From positions 4,948,501-5,012,500 of the forward strand of contig NZ_JAUSXL010000002.1 of NCBI RefSeq assembly GCF_030815975.1: a stretch of DNA of 64,000 nt. The letters run 5' to 3'. Source of the DNA: Variovorax paradoxus (GTDB taxonomy: Bacteria > Pseudomonadota > Gammaproteobacteria > Burkholderiales > Burkholderiaceae_C). Positions 60,313 through 64,000 of the stretch are shown here, piece by piece (the stretch's first letter is position 1; the number at the start of each line of letters is the position of its first letter). Below the pieces are notes generated by a model. The model was not told the origin of the DNA, did no database searches, and saw nothing but the letters and a program-made list of their open reading frames with translations. Made by a program: the position numbers and the translations under genes.

Positions 60313-62900
60313 TTCGCAGGCCCTCCATCCGAAGTCGAAGGTGCAAGCTGTTCGACCTCCCAAAAGTCCTTGCGGCAAAGGCCGCGCGCCGCACAGTAGT
60401 CGCAGATCGCGCCCTCCCCCAGCGGCGGCAGCGCCGCGCCCTGGGCGATGCGGGTGAAGTCGTCGAGGATGCCGGCCACCAGCGCATCGCGCGCCTCTAC
60501 CACCACGGGCTGCTCGACGGTCTGCGTGCCGGACGACTTCTCGCCGACGTTGACATAGGCCGCGCGCAGCGTGTCGTCGGCCACCAGCGCGGCATAGAAG
60601 GCGAGCTGCGTGTCTTCGGTCGGGTCTTTCACGCGCTCCTTGGTGACAGCGGCCGATTCGGTCTTGTAGTCGATCACGAAGGCCTGGCCGTCCGGCATGC
60701 GGTCGATGCGGTCCAGCCGGCCGACCAGTTGCAGGCTGCCCAGCGGCTGTTCCATCCAGGGCTCGGATTCGGCGAAGACAGCACCGCTCGCCTCGTGCCC
60801 GGCAAGCCATTGAAGGTAGCCGTCCCGCACCGCCGGCCATGCCGCGGCGAACGGCAGGAACTCGGCATCGGACAGTCCGAACTCGCGCGTGGCGCGCTCG
60901 GCTGCCGTAGTGAGGTACGCCACGCGCTCGGCGGCATCGTGGGTTGGCTTCTCTTTCAGCGCCTCATGGAAATGGCCCAGCACGGCATGCAGCCAATTGC
61001 CGAAGTCGCGCTTGTCGACCTCGGCATCGAGTTCGTCGGCACTGCGCAGGCCCAATTGCCGCAGCGCGAAGAAACGGTAGGGGCAGCGGCGCAGGTCTTC
61101 GTAGACGCTGGTCGAGATATTGCGCAATGGCAGCAGTGCCCCCGACGGCGTCGGGTACGCAGTCGGCTGCAGCGCCACCTCGCGCGGGGTGCGCGGGTCC
61201 GCAGTCATCTGCAAGGCGTGGTCGAGCTGCAGCGCCTGCACCAGCGGGCTCGGGCGGACCGGCTCGCCGCTCGCATCGGACTGGCGCCACAGCACTTCGC
61301 AGCACGGATTGCACAAGGCCGCGGCCCATGCCGCGCGTTGCGCGGCCTCGAGCGTTTCGCGCGCGGGCAAGCCCAGTTCGGCCCGCTGGGCGGCGCTCCA
61401 GTTGCCGGGCGGCTCGGGCGACGCAGGCAGGCGCCGGTCGTCGCAACCGGGAATGACCACCGCGCCGAACGCGCGGCCCAGCAATTGGTGCAGCGGCAAC
61501 ACCACCACCTGCGGCGCCTCGCCGCCGGCGGGCGGCACGAAGCTGGCGTCTTCGAGCACGTCGCGCACCCAGGCCGTGAATTCGGCCAGCGTGTGGCGTC
61601 CGCCGGGAAATTCGTCGTCGCCGCCGTGGACATCGGCATCGAGCCACAGCGCGCCGATCACCTTGGCGCCGGCCATGTCGGCCGCGAGCGGCTCCCATTG
61701 CTCCCCGGCCTCGAGCAGCTCGCGCAAGGCGCGCAGCCAGTCGGCCAGGGGCCTCGAGCGGGCCATGGCCATGCGGCGGCCTTCGACGGCTTCGGTGAAC
61801 GGCAGCAGCGCGATGTCCTGCGGCTTCTCGCTGCGCGCGGCCTGGCCGCACCAGGCGGACCACTCGCGCACGCCTTCGCGCCGCAGCCGAGCCTCGAGCG
61901 CCTGGGTGGCGAGCGCATCGCCGTCGGCGCCGCTCTTGAGCCATTCGAGCACCTGGTCGCTGCCGGCGTCGTGCGCACAGGCGCGCAGCGCGCTCATCAC
62001 GGTGGCGGCGGCGCGCGTGGTGGAGAGCTTCCAGCCGGTTTCGTCGTGCGCCGTGACACCCTGCGCCTGGAGCTGCGCGCCGATGCGCCGCGTGAGCGCC
62101 CGGTCGGTCGCGATCAGCGCGACCGGCGCGCGGCCCTCGGCCAGGTGCCGCAGCACGCATGCGGCCGCGAGTTCCGCTTCGTCTTCGGGATCGGCGGCGA
62201 CATGCGCACCTGCCGTGGTGGCCGCAGGGCTTGCGGGCACCAGCGAGAGATGGATGGCGCGATCGCCCCACAAGGTGCAGAGCGTCTGCGTGAGCGGATC
62301 GGACTGGAAGCCCTCGAGCACGATCAGCGCATCGACCTGCGCACGCACCGCGTCGCGCAGCAGCACATCGGTGGCATAGCCCGAGTTGGCGGCCCAGGCC
62401 ACCGCGACGCGGATCAGCGCGCTTTCGATGCGGAACCATTCCGACTCGCTGCCCGCTTCGGCCACCTGGGCCGCGCGCTGCGCCCATTCGCTGCCGCGCA
62501 CCTCGGGCAGCGCCGCGGCTGCCAGGGGCGCCAGCTGGTAGGCCAGTTCGACCACGCGCCCGGCCAGCGCGAAGCGCTCCGCGGCAAAGCCGGCCTGCGA
62601 GAGCAGCGCCTGGGCCGTGACCAAGTCGCGCGCCATGTCGAAAGCGATGTCGTAGCCCGTGGGCAGGAAACCGCCCGCGCTGCGCGCCCAGTTGCGCGTG
62701 GTTTCGAAGCGCGGCGCGAAACCCGGGCTGCCGCAGCGCGACCACATCCCGTGGGCCACGCCCATCAATTGCGCATATGGCACCAGCACCACGGTGCGCG
62801 CCGCGTGCAGCCCCTGCTGCGCGATGGCGCCGGCAATGCGCGCGACGACGCCGTCGGCGGGGTCGCACCACAGGGCCTGGACGGGGTGGCCTTCGTTCAT
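60309..62900 (-). CDS. addB: AddB-like PD-(D/E)XK nuclease subunit
   Basis: Partner subunit of 863 residues. The N-terminal helicase-like fold lacks a good Walker A, as in AddB. The C-terminal RecB-family nuclease has the GRLDRIDRMPDGQAFVIDYKTESA active-site region. Cysteines in RRCPYRFFALRQLGL and at 833, 836 and 842 (CDYCAARGLC) would hold the 4Fe-4S cluster known for AddB. Length is shorter than B. subtilis AddB (about 1160) and similar to the shorter proteobacterial type. Coupled to addA. The name AddB is used for function; some annotations call it PD-(D/E)XK nuclease family protein. Confidence 0.88.
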   Translation of the reverse strand: MNEGHPVQALWCDPADGVVARIAGAIAQQGLHAARTVVLVPYAQLMGVAHGMWSRCGSPGFAPRFETTRNWARSAGGFLPTGYDIAFDMARDLVTAQALLSQAGFAAERFALAGRVVELAYQLAPLAAAALPEVRGSEWAQRAAQVAEAGSESEWFRIESALIRVAVAWAANSGYATDVLLRDAVRAQVDALIVLEGFQSDPLTQTLCTLWGDRAIHLSLVPASPAATTAGAHVAADPEDEAELAAACVLRHLAEGRAPVALIATDRALTRRIGAQLQAQGVTAHDETGWKLSTTRAAATVMSALRACAHDAGSDQVLEWLKSGADGDALATQALEARLRREGVREWSAWCGQAARSEKPQDIALLPFTEAVEGRRMAMARSRPLADWLRALRELLEAGEQWEPLAADMAGAKVIGALWLDADVHGGDDEFPGGRHTLAEFTAWVRDVLEDASFVPPAGGEAPQVVVLPLHQLLGRAFGAVVIPGCDDRRLPASPEPPGNWSAAQRAELGLPARETLEAAQRAAWAAALCNPCCEVLWRQSDASGEPVRPSPLVQALQLDHALQMTADPRTPREVALQPTAYPTPSGALLPLRNISTSVYEDLRRCPYRFFALRQLGLRSADELDAEVDKRDFGNWLHAVLGHFHEALKEKPTHDAAERVAYLTTAAERATREFGLSDAEFLPFAAAWPAVRDGYLQWLAGHEASGAVFAESEPWMEQPLGSLQLVGRLDRIDRMPDGQAFVIDYKTESAAVTKERVKDPTEDTQLAFYAALVADDTLRAAYVNVGEKSSGTQTVEQPVVVEARDALVAGILDDFTRIAQGAALPPLGEGAICDYCAARGLCRKDFWEVEQLAPSTSDGGPAK

Positions 62901-63058
62901 GTTCTATCGAGGGGTTGGAGAGCGTGGAGGCGCGACGCGCAAAGGGCTTTTGCTATCGGTGTCATAGCGTTCCCGCATGGCACCCCACCCCTTGGTTTCT
63001 GTCACAATGACCAGCACTTTAGCTGCACCGAAACTCTCTGCGCACAAGGACACATCAC

Positions 63059-63391
63059 ATGGCCAGCGACCTGATCAAACACATCTCCGATTCTTCCTTC
63101 GAAGCCGACGTGCTCAAGTCCAGCCAGCCCGTGCTGGTCGACTACTGGGCCGAATGGTGCGGCCCCTGCAAGATGATCGCCCCCATCCTGGACGAAGTGT
63201 CGACCGCCTACGAAGGCAAGCTGCAGATCGCCAAGCTCAACGTCGACGAAAACCGCGACATCCCGGCCAAGTTCGGCATCCGCGGCATTCCCACGCTCAT
63301 GCTGTTCAAGGACGGCCAGCTGGCCGCCACCAAGGTCGGCGCCATGAGCAAGGCGCAGCTCACGGCCTTCATCGACCAGCAGCTCGCCTGA
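63059..63391 (+). CDS. trxA: Thioredoxin 1
   Basis: Cytoplasmic disulfide reductase of 110 residues with the active site Trp33-Cys34-Gly-Pro-Cys37 (AEWCGPCKM), cis-Pro in [12 protein letters not shown] and the standard fold throughout. It is divergent from addB, with 158 bases between the starts. A possible -10 (CACAAT, 63003-63008) lies upstream. It is followed by a strong terminator and then rho, the classic trxA-rho order. Confidence 0.97.
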   Translation: MASDLIKHISDSSFEADVLKSSQPVLVDYWAEWCGPCKMIAPILDEVSTAYEGKLQIAKLNVDENRDIPAKFGIRGIPTLMLFKDGQLAATKVGAMSKAQLTAFIDQQLA

Positions 63392-63401
63392 GGCATTTCA
63401 C

Positions 63402-63438
63402 CCGGCCAGCGCGCAATGCGTTGGCCGGACGGTTTTTT
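63402..63438 (+). terminator. Rho-independent terminator of trxA
   Basis: CCGGCCAGCGC (63402-63412) pairs with GCGTTGGCCGG (63418-63428), 11 bp with one G-U, followed by ACGGTTTTTTG. Strong intrinsic terminator shape. Confidence 0.85.
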
Positions 63439-63449
63439 GCTGTCATAAT
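63421..63449 (+). promoter_or_regulatory. Putative rho promoter overlapping the trxA terminator
   Basis: TTGGCC (63421-63426), a 17-base spacer, then CATAAT (63444-63449). The -35 lies in the 3' arm of the trxA terminator and the spacer contains its T-run. The resulting leader (about 63456-63573) contains the hairpins TGAGGC-AGCTCTC-GCCTCA and CCCC-GCAA-GGGG just before the rho start. Confidence 0.45.
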
Positions 63450-63573
63450 CTCCCACAGTTCACCGGCCCCTTCAAGGCAACCGGTTCGAGTTCCCCGGTT
63501 TGTGAGGCAGCTCTCGCCTCACATCAAACCTCCCCCCGTTTTTCCGATCGATTGCCCCGCAAGGGGTCATTCC

Positions 63574-64000
63574 ATGCACTTAAACGAACTCAAGGCACTC
63601 CACGTGTCTGAAGTCCTCAAGCAGGCTGAAGCGCTTGAGATCGAAAACGTCGGCCGCATGCGCAAGCAGGAGCTGATGTTCGCGATCATCAAGAAGCGCG
63701 CCAAGGCCGGCGAACAGGTCTTTGCCGACGGTGTGCTCGAAATCCTGCCCGACGGCTTCGGCTTCCTGCGCAGCCCCGACACCAGCTTCACGGCCAGCAC
63801 AGACGACATCTACATCTCGCCGAGCCAGGTGCGCCGCTTCAACCTGCACACCGGCGACATGATCGAAGGCGAAGTGCGCACGCCCAAGGACGGCGAGCGG
63901 TACTTTGCGCTGACCAAGCTCGACAAGGTCAACGACGGTCCGCCCGAGCAGAACAAGCACAAGGTGATGTTCGAGAACCTGACGCCGCTGTTCCCCAAGG
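63574..64000 (+). CDS. rho: Transcription termination factor Rho (N-terminal part; runs off the window)
   Basis: First 142 residues of the RNA-dependent helicase that ends transcription. The N-terminal Rho_N domain starts [19 protein letters not shown] in the typical form. The RNA-binding OSB domain has [32 protein letters not shown] in segments, with [20 protein letters not shown]. The ATPase domain lies beyond the window. The ATG at 63574 follows the GGGG arm of a small hairpin, which may limit ribosome access; rho is autoregulated in E. coli through its leader. Confidence 0.96.
   Translation, partial: MHLNELKALHVSEVLKQAEALEIENVGRMRKQELMFAIIKKRAKAGEQVFADGVLEILPDGFGFLRSPDTSFTASTDDIYISPSQVRRFNLHTGDMIEGEVRTPKDGERYFALTKLDKVNDGPPEQNKHKVMFENLTPLFPK

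Noticed and set aside
57121-60399. Open frame of 1092 codons on the plus strand opposite addA
   Set aside because: Composition is that of an antisense shadow of GC-rich coding DNA, with no recognisable domain, while the minus strand encodes a full AddA.

Overview
This is a gene-dense stretch of a high-GC bacterial chromosome. Gene content, synteny and protein sequences point to the Burkholderiales, family Comamonadaceae, most likely Variovorax or a close relative. This assignment comes from recognition, not from a database search. Supporting features are the ilvB-ilvH-ilvC-pssA-leuA run, the dnaX-ybaB-recR cluster with divergent 4.5S RNA, trxA-rho beside an addAB pair, a sigma factor/DUF3619/DUF3106/RDD cluster, and short G-rich repeats of a kind I associate with this family. 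No prophage, insertion sequence, CRISPR array, tRNA or rRNA was seen. No gap between genes exceeds 300 bases.

Layout. 1-3230 (minus): an HtrA/DegP protease cut by the window edge, with a two-component system behind it and an OmpR-family response-regulator box in the promoter between them. 3287-9116: pobR and pobA (4-hydroxybenzoate hydroxylase) with a PobR-type operator, an SRPBCC protein, an AraC regulator and an isolated xanthine-dehydrogenase-type molybdenum subunit. 9334-11795 (plus): the N-degron transferases aat and bpt, then an IclR regulator. 11855-21407 (minus): a PBP7-type endopeptidase, then branched-chain amino acid synthesis (two different leuA genes behind a leucine attenuator, ilvC, ilvH, ilvB) with pssA and a small membrane protein inside it. 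21693-25187 (plus): the sigma-factor cluster, diacylglycerol kinase and a LOG-family protein. 25211-32165: P-II/NAD synthetase, a GNAT/FemAB-like protein, and divergent soluble and membrane pyrophosphatases, the latter fused to an OmpA-like domain. 32231-35275 (minus): three unknown proteins and a phospholipase-D-like lipoprotein. 35413-40651 (plus): peroxiredoxin, aldehyde dehydrogenase and moaA-mobA-moeA, with mobA frameshifted. 40663-47743: RNase HI, a methyltransferase and gloB sharing one CATG start, MltD, an SsuABC/TauABC-like ABC transporter and a MAPEG protein. 47792-50950: recR, ybaB, dnaX and 4.5S RNA. 51030-57052: a methyltransferase, an HxlR regulator, a copper-radical-oxidase/cytochrome c/SCO operon and a flavoprotein. 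57049-64000: addA, addB, trxA and the start of rho.

Most distinctive points: (1) the same kind of short G-rich intergenic repeat has been inserted in frame into two conserved genes (bpt and the ABC ATPase); (2) a galactose-oxidase-like copper radical oxidase is encoded with a cytochrome c and a SCO copper chaperone; (3) dnaX carries an A9 run at which both alternative frames stop within four codons, a likely route to the gamma subunit; (4) the proton/sodium-pumping pyrophosphatase has a periplasmic OmpA-like tail; (5) several genes start without a Shine-Dalgarno sequence just below a -10-like hexamer, suggesting leaderless mRNAs.
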